From Microbispora bryophytorum (lineage in GTDB: Bacteria > Actinomycetota > Actinomycetes > Streptosporangiales > Streptosporangiaceae): a DNA stretch of 64,000 nucleotides. Under the pieces are notes generated by a model. That model worked only from the letters and a program-made list of their open reading frames with translations, did no database searches and was not told the origin of the DNA. The first letter of the stretch is position 1. The number at the start of each line of letters is the position of its first letter. The stretch is taken from positions 1-64,000 of the forward strand of contig NZ_VIRL01000006.1 in assembly GCF_006874465.1 (NCBI RefSeq). The letters are read 5' to 3'. Below, in pieces: positions 7,020 through 15,822 of this stretch. Position numbers and translations under genes: made by a program.

Positions 7020-7778
7020 ATGGGTGCGGACATCTGGGACCCGGAGGTCTACGAGCGGTACGCGGCCGAGCGCGGACGTCCCTTCCACGAGCTCGTGGCT
7101 CGGGTCGGCGCCAGATCGCCCGAGTACGTCGTCGATCTCGGCTGCGGCACCGGGGAGCTCACGGCGACCCTGTGCGATCGATGGCCCGGTGCCCGTGTGC
7201 ACGGCGTCGACTCCTCGCCCGCGATGATCGCCAAGGCGCCGCCCGGGCCGGCGTTCGAGGTGGCCGACGTCCGCGACTGGCGCCCGCCGCGCCCGGTCGA
7301 CGTGATCCTCTCGAACGCGCTCCTGCAGTGGATCCCGGAACACCCCGACCTGCTGCGCCGGTGGAGAAGTCACCTGACCGAGGGCGGCTGGCTCGCCTTC
7401 CAGGTGCCCGGCAACTTCGACGCGCCCAGTCACGCCGTCGTGCGCGAGCTGTGCCGTACGACCTGGCGGGAGGAGCTGGGCGACGTGCCGCGGGGCGCGC
7501 CGGTCGGGGAACCCGCCGACTACGTGGACCTGCTCGCCGGCCTCGGCTTCACGGTGGACGCGTGGGAGACGACCTACGTGCATGTGCTGCCGGGCGAGGA
7601 CGCGGTGCTCGGCTGGATCAAGGGCACGGCCCTGCGGCCCATGCTCGACCGGCTGCCGACCGAGCGCCACGCCGACTTCCTCGCCGACTGCGCGCGGGTC
7701 CTGCGCGCCGCCTACCCGCCCAGGCCGTACGGCACGCCGTTCCCGTTCCGGCGGATCTTCGTGGCCGCGCACCTGTGA
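7020..7778 (+). CDS. tam: Trans-aconitate 2-methyltransferase
   Basis: 252 aa, as expected for Tam (EC 2.1.1.144), which methylates trans-aconitate with SAM and relieves aconitase inhibition. Class I Rossmann methyltransferase: motif I VVDLGCGTGEL at about residues 38-48, acidic VHGVDSS, then VADVRDW and ILSNALLQWIP, typical of this family. The C-terminal FRRIFVAA ending is also typical. ATG follows AAAGGAGG at good spacing. Divergent MarR regulator and operators overlap its promoter, so expression is probably repressor-controlled. Another small-molecule SAM methyltransferase is possible but less likely. Confidence 0.8.
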   Translation: MGADIWDPEVYERYAAERGRPFHELVARVGARSPEYVVDLGCGTGELTATLCDRWPGARVHGVDSSPAMIAKAPPGPAFEVADVRDWRPPRPVDVILSNALLQWIPEHPDLLRRWRSHLTEGGWLAFQVPGNFDAPSHAVVRELCRTTWREELGDVPRGAPVGEPADYVDLLAGLGFTVDAWETTYVHVLPGEDAVLGWIKGTALRPMLDRLPTERHADFLADCARVLRAAYPPRPYGTPFPFRRIFVAAHL

Positions 7779-7835
7779 GATCCGTTCACCTTCGCGTGGC
7801 AGTATGACCGCGAAGCGCGACACTCGGGGGGAACA

Positions 7836-9293
7836 GTGGCGCTGGAGATCGAGGACAAGTTCGACGTTCCGGAGGGCTTCGCCCTGCCCGACCTCGGCGG
7901 AGTGCCGGGGTGTGAGGGGGTGTCCGAGCCGCTGTCCCACCGGCTGACCGCGGTCTACTTCGACACCCCCGACCTGCGGCTGGCGGCCCGGGGCGTCACC
8001 CTGCGCCGGCGGCGCGGCGGAGACGACGAGGGCTGGCATCTCAAGCTGCCCAAGGCCAAGGGCGCCCGCCAGGAGATCACCCGGCCGCTCACCCGCAGCG
8101 CCACGGTGGTGCCCGCCGAGATGGCGAGCCTCGTCCTCGCGTACACGCGGGGTGCCCCGCTCGCGCCGGTGGCCCAGCTGGAGACCCGCCGGGGAATCAC
8201 CCGGCTGCTCGGTCCTGGCGGCACGGTGCTCGTGGAGATCGCCGACGATCGGGTGAAGGGCACGGTGCTCGGGGACGAGCCGGTGGTGCGGCGCTGGCGC
8301 GAGGTCGAGGCCGAGCTCAAGGAGGGCGAGCGCGACCTGCTCACGAAGGTGGCCAAGCGGCTGCGCAAGGCGGGCGCCGCTCCCGCGGACAGCGCGAGCA
8401 AACTCGCGCGGGTGCTGGGAGACCGCATACCCGCGCCGTCGCCGAGGACCCGGCCCGAGCCCGGCTCGGCAGGAGAGGCCGTCGTCGCCTACCTCCGCGC
8501 CAACGCCGACGCGCTGACCGCAGGAGACCCGCACGTACGGCTGGCCGAGGAGGACGCGGTCCACAAGGCCCGGGTCGCCTGCCGCCGCCTGCGCAGCGCG
8601 CTCAAGGCGTTCAAGCGGATCGTCGCCGGCACCGAGAACCTTCAGGAGGAGCTCAGGTGGCTCGGTGAGGTGCTGGGCGAAGCCCGTGACCTGGAGGTCA
8701 TCGGGGCCCGCTTCGCCACTCGTCTCGACGGTCTCGACCCCCGCTTCGTCACCGCCGGCGCGCGCCGCAGGCTGGGCGACGACCTGCGGGCCAGGGAGCA
8801 CGACGCGTACGAGCGCATCCGGCGTGCGCTCAGCGAGGACCGTTACTTCGCGCTGCTCGACGCCCTCGACGCGCTGGCCGCCGACCCGCCGCTGACGGCC
8901 GCGGCGGCCAAGAAGGCGGACAAGGCCCTGCCGAAGATCGTGGACAGGAACTGGCGGCGGGTGATCGACGCCTGCGAGGCGGCGCAGGGCATGGAGGAGG
9001 GAGCGGAACGGGAGACGGCCATGCACGACGTGCGCAAGGCCGCCAAGCGCGCCCGATACACGGCGGAGGCCGTCGGCATGTCCGGCGCGGCCGAGCGCGC
9101 CAAGCAGGTGCAGGAGGTGCTCGGACGGCACCGGGACGGCATAGTCGCCCAGAGCGTGCTGCTGGAGGAGGCCGAAAGGGCCCGGCAGGCGGGGGAGGAC
9201 ACCCTCACCTACGGCGCGCTGGCGGGCATCGAGAGCGCCGAGGCGGCCCGGGCTCTGGACGAGTTCCCCGCCGTCTGGTCCCGCCTCCCCTGA
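7836..9293 (+). CDS. CYTH and CHAD domain protein
   Basis: 485 aa with a GTG start behind GGGGGGAAC. The N-terminal CYTH triphosphate tunnel domain (about 1-200) shows the EIEDK (ExExK) signature and alternating Arg/Lys/Glu strands such as LRRRRGG and WHLKLPKAKG. The C-terminal CHAD domain (about 210-480) carries conserved His/Lys/Arg helices (VHKARVACRRLRSALKAF; MHDVRKAAKRARY). CYTH domains hydrolyse inorganic or organic triphosphates and CHAD domains bind polyphosphate. The nearby ppk and mutT1 fit a polyphosphate link. The 53-bp-unit element starts 14 bp after its stop. Confidence 0.85.
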   Translation: MALEIEDKFDVPEGFALPDLGGVPGCEGVSEPLSHRLTAVYFDTPDLRLAARGVTLRRRRGGDDEGWHLKLPKAKGARQEITRPLTRSATVVPAEMASLVLAYTRGAPLAPVAQLETRRGITRLLGPGGTVLVEIADDRVKGTVLGDEPVVRRWREVEAELKEGERDLLTKVAKRLRKAGAAPADSASKLARVLGDRIPAPSPRTRPEPGSAGEAVVAYLRANADALTAGDPHVRLAEEDAVHKARVACRRLRSALKAFKRIVAGTENLQEELRWLGEVLGEARDLEVIGARFATRLDGLDPRFVTAGARRRLGDDLRAREHDAYERIRRALSEDRYFALLDALDALAADPPLTAAAAKKADKALPKIVDRNWRRVIDACEAAQGMEEGAERETAMHDVRKAAKRARYTAEAVGMSGAAERAKQVQEVLGRHRDGIVAQSVLLEEAERARQAGEDTLTYGALAGIESAEAARALDEFPAVWSRLP

Positions 9294-9306
9294 CCACCCC
9301 ACCTAA

Positions 9307-9562
9307 CCGCGTGATCTTGTAGTTTGTCGCACGCATGGCCGGTGACCTGCACGGTCTTCCCGGGTGATCTTGCAAACGATCAAGCCGTCATGACTTGACC
9401 TGCTCAATCTCTCTTCGTGATCTTGCAGCCGCCGACAAAGTGCAAGATCGGGAACTCTGTAGTCCCTGGTCGGCCCATGTCCGGTGCCGACAACTGCAAG
9501 ATCACGGAGTGTTCTTCGCCAGGTCAGTGGCGGTCCGTGCGACAAACTACAAGATCACGCGG
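9307..9562. repeat. Six-unit inverted 53-bp-repeat element, copy 1
   Basis: 256 bp bounded by perfect 27-bp terminal inverted repeats (9307-9333 and 9536-9562). Inside, GTGATCTTGYA starts at 9311, 9364 and 9417 (53-bp steps), then its complement ends near 9451, 9505 and 9558 (again about 53-bp steps). Each unit also carries TGACCTG or a variant at unit positions 33-39. It therefore has three direct units followed by three inverted units. A run of G follows the right end. No transposase, so it resembles a MITE or REPIN-like non-autonomous element. The same architecture occurs at 57991-58232. Confidence 0.8.
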
Positions 9563-10535
9563 GGGGGGGGGGGTAGGTGGTGTAGCGCTCGAGGCTTAGC
9601 ACGTGCTCGGCTGCGTCGTCGTCGTCGACGACGGCGCCCGCGCGGTCCACCGCCCGGTGGAGTACGGCGAAGCCGCCCTTGGCGAGGGTGCGGTCGGCGG
9701 TCCGCACCCCGCGCAGCGCCTCGCCGGCCATGCCCAGCAGTTCGGGCAGGACCTTGCCGTGGCTGCACAACACCGCGGGCTCGTGCGCGGCCAGCAGACC
9801 GCGCACGGTTCGTTCCGCTTCGCGCGGGTCGTAGCCGCTCTCCGACAGCGCCCTCTCCTCGCGAATCTCCAGCCCGTGCCGATCGGCGTACGGCCTGAGC
9901 GTCTGGGTGCAGCGCCTGCTGTGCGAGCTGACCAGGACGGACGGGCGGTAGGCCCCCAGCACCGTGGCCAGGACCTCGGCCTGGGCGCGGCCGCGCTCGT
10001 CCAGCGGGCGCCGGTCGTCGTCGCCCCTCCATTCCCGCCGGGAGCCCGCCAGCGCGTGCCGCACCAGGATCAGCGGCGTGGTGAGGAGGGGAGCGGCGCC
10101 GGTGGCGCGCAGCAGGCTGCGATCCCAGGCGTAGGTGAGGCGTCTCCGGGCCTCCTCGACCGGCAGCCACACCACCTCGTCGACCTCGTCGCCATCGGCC
10201 GCCATCTGGTCGCCGTCGGCCGCAGTCGGCTCGTCGAGAGCGTGGGCGAGCCAGTAGTCCACCCGCTTGAGCCGGCCGTCGTGCATGTAGTGCACGGGCG
10301 GGAGCGCGCGGCCGAGCACGACCCGCAGGCCGGTCTCCTCCCGCACCTCGCGCAGGGCCCCCGCGATCACGTGCTCGCCGCGTCTGAGCTTCCCCTTGGG
10401 CAGGCTCCAGTCGTCGTACGCCGGCCGGTGCACGAGGACGACCTCCGGGTCGGCCTCGTTCCCCCGCCAGACGACCGCCCCGGCCGCCCTGATCATGCCT
10501 TTGGCCATACCCCTGACCATGCCCTCGGCCGTCAC
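9555..10535 (-). CDS. mutT1: MutT1-type Nudix hydrolase / histidine phosphatase
   Basis: 326 aa. N-terminal Nudix domain with a canonical box (GKLRRGE, seven residues, then REVREETGL); C-terminal histidine-phosphatase fold with [18 protein letters not shown] and CSHGKVL. This two-domain arrangement is that of mycobacterial MutT1, which converts 8-oxo-dGTP and 8-oxo-GTP to monophosphates and also acts on diadenosine polyphosphates. The GTG start overlaps the ppk stop (GTGA), so the two are co-transcribed, as in mycobacteria. The last codons and the stop lie in the poly-G tract and terminal repeat of the neighbouring element, giving a PPPPA ending; the native C terminus may have been changed. 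Confidence 0.85.
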   Translation of the reverse strand: MTAEGMVRGMAKGMIRAAGAVVWRGNEADPEVVLVHRPAYDDWSLPKGKLRRGEHVIAGALREVREETGLRVVLGRALPPVHYMHDGRLKRVDYWLAHALDEPTAADGDQMAADGDEVDEVVWLPVEEARRRLTYAWDRSLLRATGAAPLLTTPLILVRHALAGSRREWRGDDDRRPLDERGRAQAEVLATVLGAYRPSVLVSSHSRRCTQTLRPYADRHGLEIREERALSESGYDPREAERTVRGLLAAHEPAVLCSHGKVLPELLGMAGEALRGVRTADRTLAKGGFAVLHRAVDRAGAVVDDDDAAEHVLSLERYTTYPPPPA

Positions 10536-12628
10536 TCCGTCACGTCGTTCACCGTCCGCCAGCGCCTCCCGGCGATCAGGTGGTGCTGGAGATCGACCTC
10601 GCCCCGGTGAAGCAGCCACCTGCCGCCGGAGTGCAGCGTCCAGGCGGTGGTGGTGTCCAGGAACGCCAGGTCGAGCAGATCGGACAGATACCTGCGCTGC
10701 TGCGGGCTGGTGACCTTGACCAGCGCCTCGACCCGCCGGTCCAGGTTGCGGCGCATCAGGTCGGCGCTGCCGATCCAGATCTCCGGCCGCAGCCCTCCGC
10801 CGAACTCGTACACCCGGGAGTGTTCGAGGAAGCGGCCGAGCACGCTGCGTACGCGGATGTTCTCCGACAGGCCGGGCACACCCGGGCGGAGCGAGCAGAT
10901 GCCGCGAACCCACAGGTCCACCGGCACCCCCGCCTGCGAGGCGCGATACAGCGCGTCGATGATCGGCTCGTCCACGATCGAGTTGGTCTTGATCCGGATC
11001 CGGGCGGCGCGGCCCGCCCCGCGGTGCGCGATCTCCTGCTCGATCCGGGCGAGCAGGCCCTGGCGCAGCGAGTCGGGCGCGACCAGCAGCCGGCGATACT
11101 CGGACTGATGGGAGTAGCCGGTCAGGTGGATGAACAGGTCGGTGACGTCCTCGCCCACCTGCGGGTCGGCGGTGAGCAGGCCGAAGTCCTCATACTGCCG
11201 GGCCGTCTTCGGGTTGTAGTTGCCGGTGCCGATGTGGCAGTAGCGCCGCAGTTCGCCGCTCGCCTCCTGGCGGACCACCATCGACAGCTTGCAGTGCGTC
11301 TTCAGACCGAGCACGCCGTAGACCACGTGGCACCCGGCCGTCTCCAGCTTCCGCGCCCAGGAGATGTTCGCGTGCTCGTCGAACCTCGCCTTGATCTCCA
11401 CCACGACCACGACCTGCTTGCCCGCCTCGGCCGCGTCGATCAGCGCGTCCACGATCGGCGAGTCGCCGCTGGTGCGATAGAGGGTCTGCTTGATCGCCAG
11501 CACGTCCGGGTCGGCCGCCGCCTCCTCCACGAACCGCTGCACGCTCGTCGCGAACGAGTCGTACGGGTGGTGGAGGAGGATGTCGCGCTCGCGCAGGACG
11601 GCGAACAGATCGTCCTCGGCGCTGATCGCCTCCGCCGGGACGAACGGCCGGTAGTGCAGCTCGGGACGGTCGAGGTCGGCGATGGCGTGCAGCCCGGTCA
11701 GGTCGAGCGGCCCGGGCAGGCGGTAGATCTCGTCGTCGGACACGCCGAGCTCGTCCACGAGCAGTTCCAGCACCTGGGGGGTGATGGTGTCCTCGACCTC
11801 CAGCCGCACGGGCGGTCCGAACCGGCGGCGCAGCAGCTCACGCTCCAGCGCCTTCATGAGGTTCTCGGTGACGTCCTCGTCGACCTCCAGGTCCTCGTTC
11901 CTGGTCACCCGGAAGACGTGGTGCTGCACGATCTGCATGCCCTTGAACAGCTCGCCCAGGTGGGCCGCGATCACGTCCTCCAGCGGGACGAACCGGTTCG
12001 GCGAGGCCGTCACGAACCGCGGGAGCTTCGAGGGGACCTTCACCCGCGCGAAAACCGTGTGGCCGTCCTCCGGGTTGCGCACGGTCACGGCCAGGTTCAG
12101 CGAAAGACCCGAGATGTACGGGAACGGGTGTGCGGGATCGACGGCCAGCGGTGTCAGGACCGGCCGGATCCGTTCACGGAAGAGCTTGCGCAGCGCCGTC
12201 CGCTCGTCCCCGGCGAGGTCGTCCCAGCGGACGATCGCGATGCCCTCCTGGGCGAGCTCAGGGCAGATGAGATCGTGGAAGACCGCCGCGTGCCTGCGTG
12301 CGAGCTCGTCGGCGACCGTCGCGATCCGCGACAGCGCCTCGCTCGGCTTCAGCCCGCCCGTCGTCCGGAGCAGCAGGCCGGTCGCCATCCGCCGTTTGAG
12401 CCCGGCCACCCGTACGCGGAAGAACTCGTCCAGGTTGCTCGCGAAGATGGCGAGGAACCGGACGCGTTCGAGCAGCGGCACCGAGGAGTCCTCCGCCAGC
12501 TCCAGGACGCGCTCGTTGAAATGGAGCCAGCTCTCCTCGCGGTTGAGGAATCGCTCGTTGGGCAGCGGGGTGCGCGCGGGGAGGTCGGCCTCTTCCGGCT
12601 CATGGGCGGGGGAGCTTTGGGCGGACAT
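10532..12628 (-). CDS. ppk: Polyphosphate kinase 1
   Basis: 698 aa, normal PPK1 length. It polymerises the gamma-phosphate of ATP into polyphosphate at the membrane. The N domain begins with [20 protein letters not shown], followed by the head domain and two C-terminal domains; the catalytic histidine is expected in [20 protein letters not shown] second conserved region reads [16 protein letters not shown]. It is followed by mutT1 with a 4-nt overlap, while an exopolyphosphatase (ppx) is encoded at 61972. ATG start chosen; the upstream region is AT-richer (AACGAAATATGCC) and probably holds the promoter. Confidence 0.95.
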   Translation of the reverse strand: MSAQSSPAHEPEEADLPARTPLPNERFLNREESWLHFNERVLELAEDSSVPLLERVRFLAIFASNLDEFFRVRVAGLKRRMATGLLLRTTGGLKPSEALSRIATVADELARRHAAVFHDLICPELAQEGIAIVRWDDLAGDERTALRKLFRERIRPVLTPLAVDPAHPFPYISGLSLNLAVTVRNPEDGHTVFARVKVPSKLPRFVTASPNRFVPLEDVIAAHLGELFKGMQIVQHHVFRVTRNEDLEVDEDVTENLMKALERELLRRRFGPPVRLEVEDTITPQVLELLVDELGVSDDEIYRLPGPLDLTGLHAIADLDRPELHYRPFVPAEAISAEDDLFAVLRERDILLHHPYDSFATSVQRFVEEAAADPDVLAIKQTLYRTSGDSPIVDALIDAAEAGKQVVVVVEIKARFDEHANISWARKLETAGCHVVYGVLGLKTHCKLSMVVRQEASGELRRYCHIGTGNYNPKTARQYEDFGLLTADPQVGEDVTDLFIHLTGYSHQSEYRRLLVAPDSLRQGLLARIEQEIAHRGAGRAARIRIKTNSIVDEPIIDALYRASQAGVPVDLWVRGICSLRPGVPGLSENIRVRSVLGRFLEHSRVYEFGGGLRPEIWIGSADLMRRNLDRRVEALVKVTSPQQRRYLSDLLDLAFLDTTTAWTLHSGGRWLLHRGEVDLQHHLIAGRRWRTVNDVTE

Positions 12629-12690
12629 ATAACGAAATATGCCCTAAGTCGTTGAACGGAATGTTAACTTCACCGCAACGAAAGCGTCAG

Positions 12691-12774
12691 GCCCGTTCTG
12701 TCAGGCCGGTTCTGTCGGGCCGGTTCTGTCGGGCCGGTTCTGTCGGGCCGGTTCTGTCGGGCCGGTTCCGTCAG
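12691..12774. repeat. 14-bp tandem repeat, six copies
   Basis: Six consecutive 14-bp units of GCCGGTTCTGTCGG. The first and last carry one or two changes; four inner units are identical. It lies between the divergent... upstream flank of ppk and the 3' end of the tetR gene. Open frames through it are low-complexity Arg/Pro/Thr products and were not called. The rest of 12629-12906 holds no gene. Confidence 0.85.
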
Positions 12775-12906
12775 GCCGCGTTCTCCCTGATGCCCCCCGC
12801 GCGTCGCCGACCGCCTTCGAGCGTCACGACCGCCGCCGCGAGCGGCTTTCCGCGGTGTTACGGCAAGCTCCACGAGCCGCCGCCGGGACGGTCGGATCTC
12901 CCCGCG

Positions 12907-13878
12907 CTAGTGCCGGTCGAGTCCCTTCGCCCGCTCGCGCTGCAGGCGTTCCAGTTCCTTGGCCCGCTCGCGCTGCTCGCGCTCCTGCGCCTTCTCCTGC
13001 TCGCGGCGGAGCTTGTCCTGCTCCTTCATCTGCCGTTCGAGCTCCTTGGCGCGCTCGCGCTGCTCGCGCTCCTGGGCCTTCTCCAGCTCACGCTGCTGGC
13101 GTTCGAGCTGCTTGGCGCGTTCGCGCTGCTCTCGCTCGCGTACCTTCTCCTGCTCGCGGCGGAGCTTCTCCTGGTCCTTCGACTCGCGCTCACCGGGTCT
13201 CGCCGTACGGGTCTCCGTGGGAGGGGACAGGACCAGGCCGCGTGTCGCGGCCGTGAGCGCGGGATTGAAATCCAGACCGGTCAGGCCGTTCCAGGACAGG
13301 TTCACCAGGTGGGCGGCGACCTCCTCGCGGCGCGGCTTGCGCACCTCGAGCCACCACTGGCCGGTGAGCGCGGTCATCCCCACGAGCATCTGGGCGTACA
13401 TCGGCGCGAGCTTGGGGTCGTAGCCCCGCTCCTTGAACTCGTCCGCCAGCACGTCCTCCACCTGGCTGGCGATGTCGCTGATCAGGCTGGCGAAGGTGCC
13501 CGTGCCCGAGGCGGCGTGGGAGTCGCGGACCAGGATCCGGAAGCCCTCGCTGCTCTCCTCGATGTACTGAAGGAGGGCGAGCGCGGCCCGCTCCAGCTTG
13601 ATGCGGGCGTGCGAGGCCGACAGCGCCTGGGTGACCAGGCTGAGCAGGCGCTGCATCTCCCTGTCGATGACGACGGCGTAGATGCCCTCCTTGCCGCCGA
13701 AGTGCTCGTACACCACGGGCTTGGACACCATGGCGCTGGCCGCGATCTCCTCGACCGAGGTGCCGTCGAAGCCCTTGTCCGCGAACAGGGTCCGGCCGAC
13801 CTGGATCAGCTGTTCGCGCCGTTCCGCGCCGGTCATGCGTCTGCGGGATCGAGAGGACTCGCTCACGGGTTCCATCAT
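12907..13878 (-). CDS. TetR-family regulator with long charged-helix tail
   Basis: 323 aa from the ATG at 13876-13878. A longer frame reaches a TTG at 14130 but adds only Ala/Pro-rich low-complexity sequence. The TetR HTH (about residues 20-66) reads TGAERREQLIQVGRTLFADKG then SVEEIAASAMVSKPVVYEHFGGKEG. The ligand-binding domain follows to about 210. The last 95 or so residues are a nearly uninterrupted Glu/Arg/Lys/Gln helix built of repeated EKAQEREQRERAKELER-like units, very unusual for TetR proteins. It lies downstream of the acyl desaturase on the same strand, so it probably controls that operon. Confidence 0.8.
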   Translation of the reverse strand: MMEPVSESSRSRRRMTGAERREQLIQVGRTLFADKGFDGTSVEEIAASAMVSKPVVYEHFGGKEGIYAVVIDREMQRLLSLVTQALSASHARIKLERAALALLQYIEESSEGFRILVRDSHAASGTGTFASLISDIASQVEDVLADEFKERGYDPKLAPMYAQMLVGMTALTGQWWLEVRKPRREEVAAHLVNLSWNGLTGLDFNPALTAATRGLVLSPPTETRTARPGERESKDQEKLRREQEKVREREQRERAKQLERQQRELEKAQEREQRERAKELERQMKEQDKLRREQEKAQEREQRERAKELERLQRERAKGLDRH

Positions 13879-14122
13879 GGTGGGTCCGGCGGCCCGAACC
13901 CGGCTCGGACCGGTTGCCGTTTTCCGGGGAGAAGCCGCCCGACGCGCCGGTACGGCCACCGCGGAGGCGGGGGCCGTACGAGTGCCGGTCCGGGCGGGTG
14001 CCGGAAGAGCGGAGGTGACGGGCGCCGCCGCAGAAGAGGGCGCCGATCCGGGGGAGGCCGGTGCCAGGGACAGGGCCGCCGCGTTCCGTAGAGCGGCCCT
14101 GCCGACAGCGCTGACTGAGTCG

Positions 14123-15061
14123 TCAGCCAAGTCGCTTCGCCGCCAGCCGCTCGGGGGTCGGCCAGCGCACGTCGTGGGCCCAGCCGGCCTTCTCGAACCA
14201 GCGGATGAGACCCGCGCTGAGGTCGATCTGGCCCTTGAGCGCGCCGTGCCGGGCGCAGGTGGGGTCGGAGTGGTGCAGGTTGTGCCACGACTCGCCGAAC
14301 GAGGGAATGGCCAGCCACCAGACGTTGCGGGACTTGTCGCGCGACTCGAACACTTCCTCGCCGAACACGTGGCAGATGGAGTTGATCGACCAGGTCACGT
14401 GGTGCAGCAGCCCGATCCGCATCAGCGTGCCCCAGAAGAAGGCGGTCAGCGCGCCCTGCCACGACCAGGTGATGAGGCCGCCCAGGACAGCCGGGAGAAG
14501 CAGGGACGTGATCGCGATCGTCGGGAACCACCGGTGCAGCTTCATGATGTCCGGGTCCTTCAGCAGGTCCGGGGCGTACTTTGCGCGGTTGACGCGCTCA
14601 ACCTCGAAGAGCCAGCCCACGTGCGCGTACAGCAGGCCCTTGCACATCGACTTGAAGCCGGGCCCGAACCGCCACGGCGAGTGCGGGTCGCCCTCCTTGT
14701 CGGAGAACTTGTGGTGCTTGCGGTGGGCGGCGACCCAGTCCAGCACCGACATCTCCAGCGAGAGGCTGCCGGCGATCCCGAGGGCGATCTTCAGGGGCCG
14801 GTTGGCCTTGAAGGAGCCGTGGGTGAAATAGCGGTGGAACCCGACCGTGACCCCCAAGCCGGAGATGACGTAGAACACGGCCGCGATTGCGATGTCCGTC
14901 CAGCCCAGGCCCCATCCCCAGGTGAACGGCACGACGGCGATGACCGCGACGACCGGAAGACCGACGACGAGTGCGAAGACGACCAGGTCGGCTTTGCTCT
15001 TGCCCTGCGGTTCGAAGTCCGGCTTCGGCTGTGGTGAGGGACGTTCGGTCAGGATGGTCAT
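14123..15061 (-). CDS. Acyl-CoA / fatty-acid Delta9 desaturase
   Basis: 312 aa integral membrane di-iron desaturase. The three histidine boxes are present: HRYFTH (about residue 76), HRKHH (about 113) and WHNLHH (about 250). Hydrophobic segments fall at about 27-70 and 160-205. It introduces a cis double bond in acyl chains using electrons from a reductase and so controls membrane fluidity. The N terminus (MTILTERPSPQPKPDFEPQGKSK) is soluble. The TetR gene follows on the same strand. Two tandem TACG-N4-CGTA dyads upstream look like operators, suggesting lipid-responsive control. Confidence 0.9.
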   Translation of the reverse strand: MTILTERPSPQPKPDFEPQGKSKADLVVFALVVGLPVVAVIAVVPFTWGWGLGWTDIAIAAVFYVISGLGVTVGFHRYFTHGSFKANRPLKIALGIAGSLSLEMSVLDWVAAHRKHHKFSDKEGDPHSPWRFGPGFKSMCKGLLYAHVGWLFEVERVNRAKYAPDLLKDPDIMKLHRWFPTIAITSLLLPAVLGGLITWSWQGALTAFFWGTLMRIGLLHHVTWSINSICHVFGEEVFESRDKSRNVWWLAIPSFGESWHNLHHSDPTCARHGALKGQIDLSAGLIRWFEKAGWAHDVRWPTPERLAAKRLG

Positions 15062-15570
15062 GGGCTACCTCACGAGATAGGAAGAACTTCTTGGCTACGC
15101 AACCGTAACCTACGCCATCGTAAGTTAGGAATCCCTAAGAGCGAATGTGTGGAAGGTGACGCTCCGGGCCGCATCTGGTGGCGAATCCACGCCTTGCACC
15201 AACGGTCGGCCATCTGGTAGTGCCTCATGCTCGCTTCCGGCCGCGTCGCCGATGCCGCGGCGTCGACGGCGCTCTGCCCTGAATGCCCACCCGGTAACAT
15301 CCGGCTTCGCCGTGCCGCGGAGCCATGTGCGGGCGTGTCAGGCGGGCGGGTGGTGACGGCCGCATCGACCCGCGAACGTGCCCGGCGACGGGCGCTCGTA
15401 CGGGCCGGTCGTGCAGGGCGGTCGTACGGGCTGGTCGTACGGGGCGGTCATAACAGGATGGGCCGACGATGCGCTGAACTTTTGGGGCGCGCGCCAGGGG
15501 GACGGCTCTGTATCCTGAGTGCGGACTCCGGCGGCGGTCGGAATCCGGCAAAATCGGCACTTTACGCCCA
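15062..15570. other. Intergenic region between desaturase and tRNA-Gln
   Basis: No gene supported. It contains tandem operator-like dyads (15095-15123), an inverted repeat (15125-15138) and a degenerate roughly 15-bp repeat around GGTCGTACGGG (about 15400-15450). The promoter of the tRNA should lie near its right end. Confidence 0.6.
15095..15138. promoter_or_regulatory. Tandem operator-like sites upstream of the desaturase
   Basis: CTACGCAACCGTAA (15095-15108) and CTACGCCATCGTAA (15110-15123) are direct repeats 15 bp apart, each containing a TACG-N4-CGTA dyad. TTAGG-AATC-CCTAA (15125-15138) follows. The location 35-77 bp upstream of the desaturase start fits a binding region for the TetR protein encoded in the same operon, which is inference. 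Confidence 0.55.
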
Positions 15571-15641
15571 TCCCGGGTCGTCTAGGGGCAAGACTACAGA
15601 TTTTGGTTCTGTCAACGGAGGTTCGAATCCTCCCCCGGGAG
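15571..15641 (+). tRNA. tRNA-Gln (anticodon TTG)
   Basis: A 71-nt cloverleaf: acceptor TCCCGGG/CCCGGGA, a D arm, anticodon stem ACAGA/TCTGT with loop TTTTGGT (anticodon TTG, reading CAA), and T arm GGAGG-TTCGAAT-CCTCC. Discriminator G. CCA is not fully encoded (GCCTG follows). It lies directly before glmU, a common actinobacterial arrangement. Confidence 0.95.
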
Positions 15642-15822
15642 CCTGTTCGTTCGGCCGTTCGAGCCCCAGGGGGGCTGGTTCCCTTCCGGGGCACGGCAGG
15701 TAAGCTCACCTTGTCGAGCGGGTGACCATGCGGTTCCTGGGTAGTGGACGCGTGGAAGCCGCGCCCGATTTGTACAGTCTTGATCCGTGTAGTAAGCCGC
15801 GACGCCGAGGGAGCCTCAGTCC

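Noticed and set aside
6987-9302. 771-codon minus-strand frame
   Set aside because: Antisense to tam and the CYTH-CHAD gene; no recognisable domain.
9307-9562. CRISPR-like array
   Set aside because: Units are 53 bp with inverted second half and no uniform full-length repeat with unique spacers; no cas genes nearby.
10580-12655. 691-codon plus-strand frame opposite ppk
   Set aside because: Antisense shadow; ppk on the minus strand is unambiguous.
13879-14130. 83-residue N-terminal extension of the TetR protein from a TTG
   Set aside because: Ala/Pro-rich, no homology to TetR N termini; overlaps the desaturase stop. The internal ATG gives a normal TetR start. Not fully excluded.
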